DNA from: Erodium maritimum | Taxonomy: Eukaryota > Streptophyta > Magnoliopsida > Geraniales > Geraniaceae | Length of the DNA: 64,000 nt | Direction of reading: 5' to 3' | Assembly: GCA_963921825.1 (NCBI GenBank) | Contig: OY997590.1 | Span: forward strand, 44,781,039 to 44,845,038 | Translations under genes and position numbers: made by a program | The notes under the pieces: generated by a model | What the model was told of the DNA's origin: nothing | What the model saw: the letters and a program-made list of their open reading frames with translations, nothing else | Databases searched by the model: none | Part shown: in pieces, positions 1-11,957 of the stretch | How positions within the stretch are numbered: the first letter of the stretch is position 1 | How the letters are laid out: every line of letters starts with the position of its first letter

Positions 1-1319
1 GGTGGTGGATTGTGAAATGGTTCGCAGGGGAGGATGTCATGGAGGAGGGTCGGGAGGTTAGTTTTGGGGGTACCCCTTGAGGATAGGCTGGAGTTAGATG
101 AAGAGGGTAACCGGAGTAATGTTCATAGAGAATCATCGGGGGGAGGCCGTTTTCGTGAGGTTGGCCGAGACACTCTAGAGTTGGCCCGGCCAATATGTAC
201 TTCCGGTCGGTCCTCCTTGCGGGTGGGCCGAGACACGTTTTAGGGCACAACACGACGCGGTCGGCCCCTTTACCGGCAGACCGACCGACCGACATTCGAA
301 ATGGCGACCTTTCCATTCTAATCAGTCAAATGAACATGTTACACCTACTAACGTGCTCTCTACCCTTGCACATTAGAAATCTACGAGTATGCTTGGCACT
401 TGGGACGAGGTAGTTCCACTTCGGAGTTGGACTAGTGCATGTGGGTAATGGTGGATTTGCGAAAGGGTTCGTAGGGGAGTATGTGTCGTGGAGGAGGGTT
501 GGGATGTTAGTTTTGGTGGTACCCCTTGGAGGATATGCTGGAGTTAGATGAACAGGGTAATGCAGAGTAGTGTTCGTGGAGAATCATCGGCGGGAGGCCG
601 TTTTCTTGAGGTTGGCCTATACACTCTAGATGCGGCCCGTCCAATATGTACTGCCGGTCGGTCCTCCTTGCGGGTGGGCCGAGACACGTCTTAGGGCACG
701 TCACGACGCTATCGGCCCCTTTCCCAGAAGACCGATCGACATTCGACGTGGAGACATTTCCATTCCAATCAAATGGACATCTTACACCTACTAACGTGCT
801 TTCAACCCTTGCACCTTTGAAATCTACGAGGTAGTTCCATTTCGGAGTTGGACTAGTGCATGTGGGTGGTGGTGGATTCGCGGAAGGGTTCGTAGGGGAG
901 GATGTGTCATGGAGGAGGGTCGGGAGGTTAGTTTTGGGTGGCCGCTTGGAGGATAGGCTGGAGTTAGATGAAGAGGGTAATGCGGAGTAGTGTTCGTGGT
1001 GAGATATCAGCGGGCGGCCGTTCTCTTGAGGTTGGCCGAGACACTCTAGAGGTGGCCCGGCCAATATGTACTGCATGTCGGTCCTCCTTGCGGGTGGGCC
1101 GAGACACGTTTTAGGGGACGTCACGGTGCGGTTGGCCCCTTTCCCAATAGACCGACCGACATTCGACGTGGCGACCTTTCCATTCTAATCAATCAAATGG
1201 ACATCTTATACCTACTAACGTGCTCTCTACCCTTGCACCTTTGAAATCTACGAGTACGCTTGGCACTTGGGACGAGGTAGTTTCATTTCGGAGTTGGACA
1301 AGTGCATGTGGGTGATGGT
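1..1319. repeat. Satellite array 1, left part (~445-bp monomers)
   Basis: About three head-to-tail monomers of a GC-rich satellite. The period is read from recurring landmarks: GAGGAGGGTCGGGAGGTTAG near 43 and 914, and CCGACCGACATTCGACGTGG near 1151. Each monomer runs through the landmarks ATGGACATCTTACACCTAC, GGCACTTGGGACGAGGTAG, GTGGGTGGTGGTGGATTCGC and GAGACACGTTTTAGGGCAC. Two classes are visible at one site: class A has a GGTACC-containing palindrome (near 67 and 517), class B has GGGTGGCCGC (near 936). Open frames on both strands are by-products of the repeat; none is a credible gene. The array continues to the left of the window. Confidence 0.93.
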
Positions 1320-2056
1320 TAGGGGTGTCCAAAATTGGCCCGGAACCCAATCCACCCGGTCAACCCGGCTCACCCGGCCCTATTGGGTTTGTCCATATGT
1401 GTTATGGGGACGGGCCTGGGTTCAGAAATACCAAACCCGGAGTGAGCGGTCCGGGTTGCGGATTTGTCACAAGCTTTCCTACATAACCCGGTCCACCCGG
1501 ATATGGTACAAGTTCAATGCCTAAACCGACACTCTTACAATTTTAATTACTTTTACGTATAAAGATGAAGATTGATTGTTTGAGATTTTGAAGATGATTA
1601 ACAATTTTGTAATAGAACATGTCATAGTTTTGTGTTGAGTTGAACTCATCTTTTGTAATCATAATCTGTTTTGAGTCAACTTGACCATCCAGTTTGACGT
1701 TTTTAATCCTTGAAACTTTGATAAAATTTTAATAGGGTAGATAGTTTTTTCATAATTAAGAAGTCAATAAATTGAGAGTTTCTAAGCACTCTTTGATGAC
1801 TTTTTAAGGGTTTTTGGATAATGAAAAAATATTTAAAAGTATACGTGCTACTACTTACGGTTAATGTGATCAATTTTTAACAAACTCGGATGGGTTGGTC
1901 CAACCCGGTGAACCGACCCATAATCCGGACGGGTGGGTTCAAAGGTATCTTTTTGGGCATGGAGCCGGGAGTGGGTTAAATTTTTTGAACCCGGTCACTA
2001 CGGGTCGATTCAAAAAATTAGCCACGGGGCGGGGACCCGACCCATGGACACCCCTA
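1320..2056. mobile_element. Non-autonomous hAT-type MITE (737 bp)
   Basis: Perfect 12-bp terminal inverted repeats, TAGGGGTGTCCA at 1320-1331 and TGGACACCCCTA at 2045-2056, are flanked by an 8-bp target duplication GTGATGGT at 1312-1319 and 2057-2064. An 8-bp TSD with a (C/T)AGGGGTGTC-type terminus is the established signature of plant hAT elements. The ends are rich in CCCGG and GGGTTG motifs in both orientations, and the middle (about 1520-1880) is AT-rich. There is no transposase reading frame, so it must have been moved in trans. It sits inside one satellite monomer, which resumes at 2057. Confidence 0.92.
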
Positions 2057-4621
2057 GTGATGGTGCACTCGTGCAGGGGTTCGTAGGGGAGGATGTCATG
2101 GAGGAGGGTCGGGAGGTTAGTTTTGGGGGTACCCCTTGGAGGATAGGCTGAAGTTAGATGAAGAGGGTAATGCGGAGTAGCGTTCATGGAGAATCATCGG
2201 CGGACGACCATTTTCTTAAGGTTGTCCGAGACACTCTAGATGTGGCCCGACCAATATGTACTGTCGGTCGGTCCTCCTTGCGGGTGGGCCAAGACACGTT
2301 TTAGGGCACGTCACGGCGCGGTCGACCCCTATCACGACAGACCGCCCGACATTCGGCGTAGCGACCTTTCCATTCTAATCAATGAAATGGACATCTTACA
2401 CCTACTAACGTGCTCTCTATCCTTGCACCTTTGAAATCTATGAGTACGCTTGGCACTTGGGACGAGGTAGTTCCATTTCGGAGTTGGACTAGTGCATGTG
2501 GGTGGTGGTGGATTCGCGAAAGGGTTCGTAAGGGAGGATGTCAACGAGGAGGGTCGGGAGGTTAGTTTTGGGGGTACCCCATGGAGGATAGGTTGGAGTT
2601 ATGTGAAGAGGGTAATGCGGACTAGTGCTCGTGGAGAATCTTCGGCACGCGGCCGTTTTCGTGAGGTTGGCCGAGACACTCTAGAGGTGGCCCGACCAAT
2701 ATGTATTGCCCGTCAGTCCTCCTTGCGGGTTGGCCGAGACACGTTTTAGGGCACATCCCGGCGCGGTTCGCCCCTTTCCCGACAGACCGACCGACATTTG
2801 ACGTAGCGACCTTTCCATTCGAATCAATCAAACGGACATCTTACACCTACTAACGTGCTCTCTACTCTTGCACCTTTGAAATCTACGAGTACGCTTGGCA
2901 CTTGGGACGAGGTAGTTCCTTTTCGGAGCTGGACCAGTGTATGTGGGTGGTGGTGGATTCGCGAAAGGGTTCGTAGGGGGGGATGTCATGGAGGAGGGTC
3001 AGGAGGTTAGTTTTGGGGTACCCCTTGGAGGATAGGCTGGAGTTAAATGAAGAGGGTAATGCGGAGTAGTGTTCTTGGAGAATCATCGGCGGGCGGCCGT
3101 TTTCTTGAAGTCGTCCGAGACACTCAAGATCTGGCCTGACAAATATGTACTACCGGTCGGTCCTCCTTGCGGGTGGGCCGAGACACGTTTTAGGGCACGT
3201 CATGACGCGGTCGGCCCCTTTCCCAGAAGACCGACCGACATTCGACGTGGCGACCTTTCCATTCTAATCAATCAAATGGACATCTTAGACCTACTAACGT
3301 GCTCTCTACCCTTGCACCTTTGAAATAAATGAGTAAACTTGTCACTTGGGACGAGGTAGTTCCATTTTAGAGTTGGACTAGTGCATGTGGGTGATGGTGG
3401 ATTCGCGAATGGGTTCGTAGGGGAGGATGTGTCATGGAGGATGGTCGGGAGGTTAGTTTTGGGTGGCCGCTTGGAGGATAGGCTGGAATTAGATAAAGAG
3501 GGTAATGCGGAGTAGTGTTCGTGGAGAATCATCGGCGGGCGGCCGTTTTCTTGAGGTTGGCCGAGACACTCTAGATGCGGCCCGGCCGATATGTACTGCC
3601 GGTCGGTCCTCCTTGCGGGTGGGCCGAGACACGTATTAGGGCACGTCGCGGTGCAGTCGGCCCCTTTCCCGGCAGACCGACCGACATTTGGCGTGGCGAC
3701 CTTTCCATTCTAATCAATCAAATGGACATCTTACACCTACTAACGTGCTTTCTACCCTTGCACCTTTGAAATCTATCAGTACGCTTGGCACTTGGGACGA
3801 GATAGTTCCATTTCCGAGTTGCACTACTGCATGTGGGTGGTGGTGGATTCGCGAAAGGGTTCGTAGGGGAGGATGTGTCATGGAGGAGGGTCAGGAGGTT
3901 AGTTTTGGGTGGCCGCTTGGAGGATAGGTTCGAGTTAGATGAAGAGGGTAATGCGTACTAGTGTTCGTGGAGAATCTTCGGCATGCGGCCGTTTTCGTGA
4001 GGTTGGCCGAGACACTCTAGAGGTGGCCTGGCCATTATGTACTGCCCGTCGGTCCTCCTTGCGGGTGGTCCGAGACACGTTTTAGGGGACGTCACGGTGC
4101 GGTTGGCCCCTTTCCCGGCAGACCGACCGACATTCGACGTGGCGACCTTTCCATTCTAATCAATCAAATGGACATCTTACACCTACTAACGTGCTCTCTA
4201 CCCTTGGACCTTTGAAATCTACGAGTACGCTCGGCACTTGGGACGAGGTAGTTCCATTTCGGAGTTGAACTAGTGAATGTGGGTGGTGGTGGATAGCGAA
4301 AGGGTTCGTAGGGGAGGATGTCATGGAGGAGGGTCGGGAGGTTAGTTTTGGGGGTACCCCTTGGAGGATAGGCTGAAGTTAGATGAAGAGGGTGATGCGG
4401 AGTAGCGTTCGTGGAGAATCATCGGCACGCGGCCGTTTTCGTGAAGTTGGCCGAGACGCTCTAGCGGTGGCCCAAACAATATGTAATGTCGGTCGGTCCA
4501 CCTTGCCGCTGGGCCGAGACACGTTTTAGGGCACTTCACGGCGCGGTCGACCCCTTTCCCGACATACCGACCGACATTCTACGTGGTGACCTTTCCATTC
4601 TATTCAATCAAATAGACATCT
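2057..4621. repeat. Satellite array 1, right part
   Basis: Nearly six monomers continue in the same orientation, with landmark starts near 2091, 2538, 2983, 3426, 3869 and 4318 (spacing about 443-449 bp). Class order by the GGTACC versus GGGTGGCCGC site is A, A, A, B, B, A. Monomers differ by scattered substitutions, so they are not freshly homogenised. The array is cut at 4621 by a solo LTR. Confidence 0.93.
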
Positions 4622-6313
4622 TGTTAGTCTTAGTGCCCGTAGTTCAATCCTAAATGTCCAAATGTATATACCATCGTTAGCAATAAAATTAAAGCGGCTT
4701 TATATTACTTATGTGTTGGAGTAATATATCGATGTGTGCTCTGATCTATGCCCACCATGCGAATAGAACCATAGATCGAGATAGATCACACTCGATGGGT
4801 CCCTAGTCAACAAAGCTTCACTAGAAGCGACTAGTATGAAAGATGGCTCTTTATGGCTTACGTTCTGTTAGTCATTGGAATGGGATTCCGGAGTCTGATC
4901 ATAGATATCATGTGGGACATGATATTGGACAACCCGCCCTGAATATGTGCCATAGATTAAGTCATGAACATATTCAGTGTTGTAGCTTGTTATGTATCCT
5001 TAGACCAAGGAGTCTTTGTGATCGCTATGTAGTCAACAACTGAGTTCTACCTGAGCCTAACGTTGTCCGTAACAGGGCTTCCATAACGGCCAGGATTGGC
5101 TTGGGGACGGGCTACATGAGTGACACGAAAGACGGCTAAGGGATTTATCCCTCGTACTAAGGTATGGGAAAGATATCGGTTCTCGGCCGCTTGATCGAGA
5201 GTGACTGGAAGAATAGCATGGCCATGCACATGATACTGGGTATCATATCTTCAGTCATCTCACATATCAAGGAACGGTGATTGAGAATAATAAGGATGAC
5301 GGCTCTATGCCTTATCTCAATCAGGATATCGGAGATAAAAGGATAATGACAGGGACGACGGAAAGGTTAGAATCGACAGGGTCGATTCGTTATGTAGTGT
5401 CAGGCAATACTAAAGTCTCGTTAGTTGCCACTTAAATAGGATCAAGTAAAATGGGATTTTACGTTGATCTATTGACATGCATAAACACCTAAGGGTCACA
5501 CCGGAGGATGAAACTCATTGACACATTTATGGAGAATGGCCAAAAGGGAGTTGTCTCGGGACATGACCAAAACTGGGTTTTGGGTCATGTGCCCGTAAGT
5601 GAATAGGACTTTACCGATCGAGACAAGGCTTGGAGTCTTGGGATTGATCGCGTCGGATAATGTTGGACATTTCCGGTATGGAAGGCATGGAGGCGATGAG
5701 CGAATCACGGGACCTCGTTGGAAATGGCCACGGGCCATGTTCCAAGAGGCCCATGAAAGGCCCATGCAACCAAGGCCCATGGAACTAATTAATCAAGTCT
5801 TGATTAATTAGTACTAAGTAAGCAAGACAAGGATTAAGGTGTTGGTGATTCACCACCTAACCCAATCTTGTCTTGCCATACTTTGTCCTATTTACACCTT
5901 ACTTGACACCATACTTGTCCCATGCCTTTAGTTGGACAAGTATGGGTTTTGTTATGTTTAAGTCATCTTTTTTCAACATAACAAAGACAAGACAAGAATA
6001 GGAAACACATTTTTCTCTCCCTCTTCCATGGCCATTTCGGGTTTGGCTAGTTTCCTCCTCCATTTTTGTGTTCTTGAGTCCTCAAAGAGAAGAACTACGT
6101 GGCTTTGATTCCCATGTGGATACGTAGGCGTCTTGGAGACTCAAGCCAATCATTCGTTAACCGGTGTTCTTGTTTTGGTAAGAGATAGTGCTGAATTTTT
6201 CTCTTGTGAATCCATTCTTTGTTAGTTGTTTCATGGTTTTAATTTGTCTCTTGGTTTTTATTGATTTTCCGCTGCGAGTTGGTTCATCTCCAACCCTACC
6301 TCGGGACCCAACA
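4622..6313 (+). mobile_element. Solo LTR of the copia family, in satellite
   Basis: A complete 1692-bp LTR, TGTTAGTCTTAGTGCCCG... to ...GGGACCCAACA, flanked by a perfect 5-bp TSD CATCT (4617-4621 and 6314-6318). It has no PBS or internal domain, which is the expected product of LTR-LTR recombination. The LTR carries a cluster of inverted repeats: a 14-bp palindrome at 5784-5797/5799-5812, arms GCAAGACAAG/CTTGTCTTGC at 5822-5831/5867-5876, arms at 5910-5920/5934-5944, and 11-bp arms at 5947-5957/5975-5985. Open frames inside it (for example 5496-5780 on the - strand) recur in the other LTRs and are not convincing genes. Confidence 0.95.
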
Positions 6314-6392
6314 CATCTTACACCTACTAACGTGCTCTCTACCCTTGCACCTTTGAAATCTACTACGAGTACGCTCGACACTTGGGACGAGG
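6314..6392. repeat. Satellite remnant between solo LTR and element A
   Basis: 79 bp of satellite running from CATCTTACACC to GGGACGAGG. It begins with the right-hand TSD of the solo LTR and is cut at 6393 by the 5' LTR of element A. Confidence 0.9.
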
Positions 6393-8079
6393 TGTTAGTC
6401 CTAGTGCTCGTAATTCAATCCTAAATGTCCAAATGTATATATCATCGTTAGCAATAAAAATAAAGTGACTTTATATTACTTATGTGTTGGAGTAATATAT
6501 CGATGTGTGCTCTGATCTATGCCCACCATGCGAATAGAACCATAGATCGAGATAACTCACACTCGATGGGTCCCTAGTCAACAAAGTTTCATTAAAAGCG
6601 AATAGTATGAAAGATGGCTCTTTATGGCTTACGTTCTGTTAGTCAATGGAATGGGATTCTGGAGTCTGATCATAGATATCATGTGGGACATTAAATTGGA
6701 CGACCCGACATGAATATGTGCCATAGATCAAGTCATGAACATATTCATTGTCGTAGCTTGTCATGTATCCTTAGACCAAGGAGTCTTTGTGATCGCTATG
6801 CAGTAAACAACTGAGTTTTGCCTAAGCCTAACGTTGTCTATAACAGGGCTTCCATAACGGCCAGGATTGACTTGGGGACGGACTACATGAGTGACACGAA
6901 AGACGGCTAAGGGATTTATCCCCCATACTGAGGTATGGGAAAGATATCGGTTCTCGACCGCTTGATCGAGAGTGACTGAAAGAATAGCATGGCCATGCAC
7001 ATGATACTGGGTATCATATCTTCAGTCATCTCACATATCAAGGAACAGTGATTGAGAATAATAAGGATGACGGCTCTATACCTTATCTCAATCAAGATAT
7101 TGGAGATAAAAGGATAATGACAGGGACGATGGAAAGGTTAGAATCGACATGGTTGATTCGTTATGCAGTGTCAGGCAATACTAAAGTCTCGTTAGTTTCC
7201 ACTTAAATAGGATCAAGTAAAATGGGATTTTACGTTGATCTATTGACATGCATAAACCTAAGGGTCACACCGGAGGATGAAACTCATTGACACATTTATG
7301 GAGAATGGCCAAAAGGGAGTTGTCTCGGTAGATGACCAAAACTGGGTTTTGGGTCATGTGCCCGTAAGTGAATAGGACTTTACCGATCGAGACAAGGCTT
7401 GGAGTCTTGGGATTGATCGCATCGGATAATGTTGGACATTTCCGGTATGGAAGGCTTGGAGGCGATGAGCGAATCATGGGACCTCGTTTGAAATGGCCAC
7501 GAGCCACGTTCCAAGAGGCCCATGAAAGGCTCATGCAACCAAGGCCCATGGAACTAATTAATCAAGTCTTGATTAATTAGTACTAAGTAAGCAAGACAAG
7601 GATTAAGGTGTTGGTGATTCACCACCTAACCCAATCTTGTCTTGCCATACTTTGTCTATTTACACCTTACTTGTCACCATGCTTGTTCCATGCCTTTAGT
7701 TGGACAAGTATGGGTTTTGTTATGTTTAAGTCATCTTTTTTCAACATAACAAACACAAGACAAGAATAGGAAACACAACTTCTCCCTCCTCTCCATGGCA
7801 ATTTCGGGTTTGGCTAGTTCCCACCTCCACTGTTGTGTTCTTGAGTCCTCAAAGAGAAGAACTACGTGGCTTTGATTCCCATGTGGATACGTAGGCATCT
7901 TGGAGATTCAAGCCAATCATTCGTTAACCGGTGTTCTTGTTTTGGTAAGAAATAATGCTGAATTTTTCTCTTGTGAATCCATTCTTTGTTAGTTGTTTCA
8001 TGGTTTTAATCGTCTCTTGGTTTTCATTGATTTTCCGCTGCGAGTTGGTTCATTTCCAACCCTACCTCGAGACCCAACA
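6393..8079 (+). repeat. Element A 5' LTR
   Basis: 1687 bp from TGTTAGTCCTAG to GAGACCCAACA, immediately followed by the primer-binding site. The palindrome cluster described for the solo LTR is present near 7550-7750. It differs from the 3' LTR at several positions within the first 60 bp alone. Confidence 0.93.
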
Positions 8080-8080
8080 G

Positions 8081-8092
8081 TGGTATCAGAGC
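8081..8092 (+). other. Element A primer-binding site (tRNA-iMet)
   Basis: TGGTATCAGAGC, one base after the LTR end, matches the complement of the 3' end of plant initiator-methionine tRNA. This is the usual minus-strand primer for copia elements. Confidence 0.93.
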
Positions 8093-8606
8093 CGTGCTAC
8101 CTTCGGGATTCACAAGACGGTGTTCAAAGTTTCGGTTTTGCTTGAAAGTTTTGTTTTTGGCATGTTGTTTTGCTAAATTGTTTGATAACATGTTTTAAAT
8201 TCTTGTTTATGGATTTAATGCATGTAAAATGAATTTTTGAAAATTATTTCAAATCTGAAAGTTTTGAAAAAAAATTGATTTTTCGGGTCTCGGGAGCGGG
8301 ACTCTCGGGGAGCCGAAACCGGGACCGAACGGGGCTCCGTTGGACGGAGCTAGGCCAAGCATGACCATTGAATGGTTGATATGCCAAGGCTAAACCGTTT
8401 TGTTAATTATGACGAGTTTGGAACCGTCATGACGAACTCGAAGATCAAATGATACATGACGAACCGTCATGTATCATTTTTGAACAGTTTCGATAAACCG
8501 AGCTTTAAAAAACTTCGAAACTTGGCTATTAAATAAAACCGGAAAATCACATGATGTTTGATAACATGGCTGTTTGATAACACGATGTGTGATGTGATGT
8601 TGGCAT
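8093..8606 (+). other. Element A leader, first part
   Basis: Non-coding leader downstream of the PBS. It contains a GC-rich block near 8285-8345 (TCTCGGGAGCGGGACTCTCG and following) and the tail GATGTGATGTTGGCAT. The last five bases, GGCAT (8602-8606), are the left TSD of element B. The leader resumes at 17074. Confidence 0.85.
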
Positions 8607-10294
8607 TGTTGGGTCTCGAGGTAAGGTTGGAGATGAACCAACTCGCAGCGGAAAATCAATGAAAACCAAGAGACAATTAGAACCATGAAACAACTAACAA
8701 AGAATGGATTAACAAGAGAAAAATTCAGCACTAGTTCTTACCAAAACAAGAACACCGGTTAACGAATGATTGGCTTGAGTCTCCAAGACGCCTACGTATC
8801 CACATGGGAATCAAAGCCACGTAGTTCTTCTCTTTGAGGACTCAAGAACACAAAAATGGAGGAGGAAACTAGCCAAACCCGAAATGGCCATGGAAGAGGG
8901 AGAGAAAATGTGTTTCCTATTCTTGTCTTGTCTTTGTTATGTTGAAAAAAGATGACTTAAACATAACAAAACCCATACTTGTCCAACTAAAGGCATGGGA
9001 CAAGTATGGTGTCAAGTAAGGTGTAAATAGGACAAAGTATGGCAAGACAAGATTGTGTTAGGTGGTGAATCACCAACACCTTAATCCTTGTCTTGCTTAC
9101 TTAGTACTAATTAATCAAGACTTGATTAATTAGTTCCATGGGCCTTGGTTGCATGGGCCTTTCATGGGCCTCTTGGAACATGGCCCGTGACCATTTCCAA
9201 CGAGGTCCCGTGATTCGCTCATCGCCTCCATGCCTTCCATACCGGAAATGTCCAACATTATCCGACGCGATCAATCCCAAGACTCCAAGCCTTATCTCGA
9301 TCCGTAAAGTCCTATTCACTTACGGGCACATGACCCAAAACCCAGTTTTGGTCATGTCCCGAGACAACTCCCTTTTGGCCATTCTCCATAAATGTGTCAA
9401 TGAGTTTCATCCTCCGGTGTGACCCTTAGGTTTATGCATGTCAATAGATCAACGTAAAATCCCATTTTACTTGATCCTATTTAAGTGGCAACTAACGAGA
9501 CTTTAGTATTGCCTGACACTACATAACGAATCGACCCTGTCGATTCTAACCTTTCCGTCGTCCCTGTCATTATCCTTTTATCTCCGATATCCTGATTGAG
9601 ATAAGGCATAGAGCCGTCATCCTTATTATTCTCAATCACCGTTCCTTGATATGTGAGATGACTGAAGATATGATACCCAGTATCATGTGCATGGCCATGC
9701 TATTCTTCCAGTCACTCTCGATCAAGCGGCCGAGAACCGATATCTTTCCCATACCTCAGTATGAGGGATAAATCCCTTAGCCGCCTTTCGTGTCACTCAT
9801 GTAGCCCGTCCCCAAGCCAATCCTGGCCGTTATGGAAGCACTGTTACGGACAACGTTAGGCTCAGGTCAAACTCAGTTGTTGACTACATAGCGATCACAA
9901 AGACTCCTTGGTCTAAGGATACATGACAAGCTACGACACTGAATATGTTCATGACTTAATCTATGGCACATATTCAGGGCGGGTCGTCCAATATCATGTC
10001 CCACATGATATCTATGATCAGACTCCGAAATCCCATTCCAATGACTAACAGAACGTAAGCCATAAAGAGCCATCTTTCATACTAGTCGCTTCTAGTGAAG
10101 CTTTGTTGACTAGGGACCCATCGAGTGTGATCTATCTCGATCTATGGTTCTATTCGCATGGTGGGCATAGATCAGAGCACACATCGATATATTACTCCAA
10201 CACATAAGTAATATAAAGCCGCTTTAATTTTATTGCTAACGATGATATATACATTTGGACATTTAGGATTGAACTACGGGCACTAAGACTAACA
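8607..10294 (-). repeat. Element B 3' LTR
   Basis: 1688 bp read on + as TGTTGGGTCTCGAGG to CTAAGACTAACA. It is nearly identical to 15381-17068. Small frames inside it are LTR-wide shadows. Confidence 0.95.
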
Positions 10295-10310
10295 ATCTCC
10301 CACTTGCCCT
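10295..10310 (-). other. Element B polypurine tract
   Basis: On the - strand AGGGCAAGTGGGAGAT abuts the 3' LTR. A purine-rich stretch at this place primes plus-strand DNA synthesis in LTR retrotransposons. Confidence 0.8.
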
Positions 10311-10800
10311 AGTTCCAATCTAAACTCCTATATGTCCCCATCGACTTTACATGTCTAACATGTTCAGGCAGTGACACTGCCTTAGTCAACGAGTTGGCTA
10401 TGTTATCATCTGTTGCAATATCGGTTATCTTCACTTCACCTCAGTTCAGTATTTATCTGATGAGGTGGATACACCGCAGTACATGTTTGGATTTGTTATG
10501 CGATCTAGGCTTTTAGCTTGCGCAATGGCCCTTGTGTTGTCGCAAAATGGATTCACCGGACTGGATGGGTTTTTAATTACACCCAGCCCTGCCATGAATT
10601 TCCAAATCCACATAGCCTCCTTAGCTGCCTCTGCAGCATCCATGTACTTGGCCTCTGTCGTAGATTCGGCAATGGTATCTTGCTTTACGCTTTCCCAGCT
10701 AAAGCTCTGCCATTCAGCGTAAACACATATCCTGATTGACTTCTAAAGTCATCTGGATTTGTCTTGGAAAACTAGCGTCTACTCATCCTTCGACGACTAG
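10309..10800 (-). pseudogene. Element B RNase H remnant
   Basis: The best frame (10446-10643) reads STSSDKY at its end and contains the copia RNase H landmarks AAEAAKEAMWIWKF and PFCDNTRAIAQAK, where D of CDN is a catalytic-site residue. Downstream, in another frame, come NIANPLTKAVSLPEH-type residues typical of the copia pol C-terminus, ending near 10309. Several frame changes separate it from RT. Confidence 0.8.
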
Positions 10801-10881
10801 TTCAGCATCATCTTTCCCCCGGGTTAGAATGATGTCTACTGGTACAACATAAGGCTTACGAGACGTCTGGTCTCATACATG

Positions 10882-11869
10882 TCATGGCATATATGATCGA
10901 TCCTGCCCCCAGGCGCATAGGATTCTCATCATCCTTTTCAGCTCATCAGGTGTCTTAGGACACTGAGTCTTGCTGAGATGAATGCCATGACTAGTGGGTA
11001 AGAGTCCTTTCTTTGAATCGAGCATTAAGAACCTACTCAATGCCTTGTTCACATAGGTTCCCTGACTTAAATCCAAGACCCTCTTGGTGCGATCTCTACA
11101 TATCTTAATCCTTAAGATATGAGAAGCATCGCCTAAGTCCTTTATTGAAGAACACTTCCTCAACCAAGCTTTAGTCTCGTGCAAGGTTGGGATGTCGTTT
11201 TCAATGAGAACCAGAAAGGTAATATTGCTCCCACTAGCCTTCTTATAAACGCAAGATTCATCCTCGTTTTTGATTAAGCCAAATCCAATTACAGCTTCAT
11301 CAAAACGAAGGATCCAACTCCGAGAAGTTCGTTTCAATCCATAAATGGATTTCAACAACTTATAAATCTTTCCTTTATTCTTCGGATCGTCAAAACCTTT
11401 GGGCCGAGACATACAAACGTACTCAGTCAAATTTCCATTTAGGAAAGCGGTTTTGACATCCACTTGCCATATCTCGTAATTATGATACGCAGTTATGTCA
11501 AGAAGAATTTGGATCGATTTTGACCATAGCCACTAAGGAGAAGGTTTCCTCATAGTCAATCCATTGGATCTGCCTATAACCTTTCGCCACCAGTTGAGCT
11601 TTGTAGGTCAGAGGGTTGCCGTCCATGTCAAACTTCACCTTGAAGATCCATTTGCATCCTATGGTCCTCACACCATTGATGGGATCAACCGGTTCCCAGA
11701 CTCGGTTGTCCGACATGGATTGCATTTCCTCCCTCATGGCTCCCAGCCATAACTCGGAGTTGGGCCCATCCACGACTTCCTGAAAGGTGGCTGGATCATC
11801 GTGATCCACCATGACTTCATTGTCACCTCCGGATACCATATCTTGGAGGTGGAAGATTGATCCTTTCAA
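10882..11869 (-). pseudogene. Element B reverse transcriptase remnant lacking YVDD
   Basis: Two frames. 11869-11498 has the RT N-terminal part (CKWIFKVKFDMDGNPLTYKA, LVAKGYRQ). 11463-10882 has MDVKTAFLNGNLTEYV, KSIYGLKRTSRSW and IKDLGDASH. They are separated by an extra A in the A-run at 11518-11521. Where copia RT has the catalytic YVDD block, the protein goes straight from FLVL to IENDIPTL (junction 11215/11216), an in-frame loss of about seven residues. The C-terminal part is again out of frame. This polypeptide could not polymerise DNA. Confidence 0.9.
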
Positions 11870-11957
11870 ATCGCCTTGGACCTTCCGGAATTGTAACAGG
11901 AATTGGTTCTTACTCTACGACAATCTCTGGCTCCTTTCTACTGGGTTGCCAATTGGT

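Noticed and set aside
507..1124. 205-codon frame in the satellite, and many shorter ones, as genes
   Set aside because: The frame spans monomer boundaries and repeats itself. Equivalent frames recur on both strands with each monomer and are broken in neighbours.
1..4621. Array as rDNA intergenic spacer subrepeats
   Set aside because: No 5S, 18S or 25S sequence was recognised next to either array; both are bounded by retrotransposons or the window edge.
4843..5043. 66-codon frame MALYGLRSVSHWNG, recurring in many LTRs
   Set aside because: It lies inside the LTR, is damaged in several copies, and has no recognisable domain.
10446..11869. Functional copia polyprotein in B
   Set aside because: B is structurally complete, but frameshifts, stops and loss of YVDD exclude a working enzyme.
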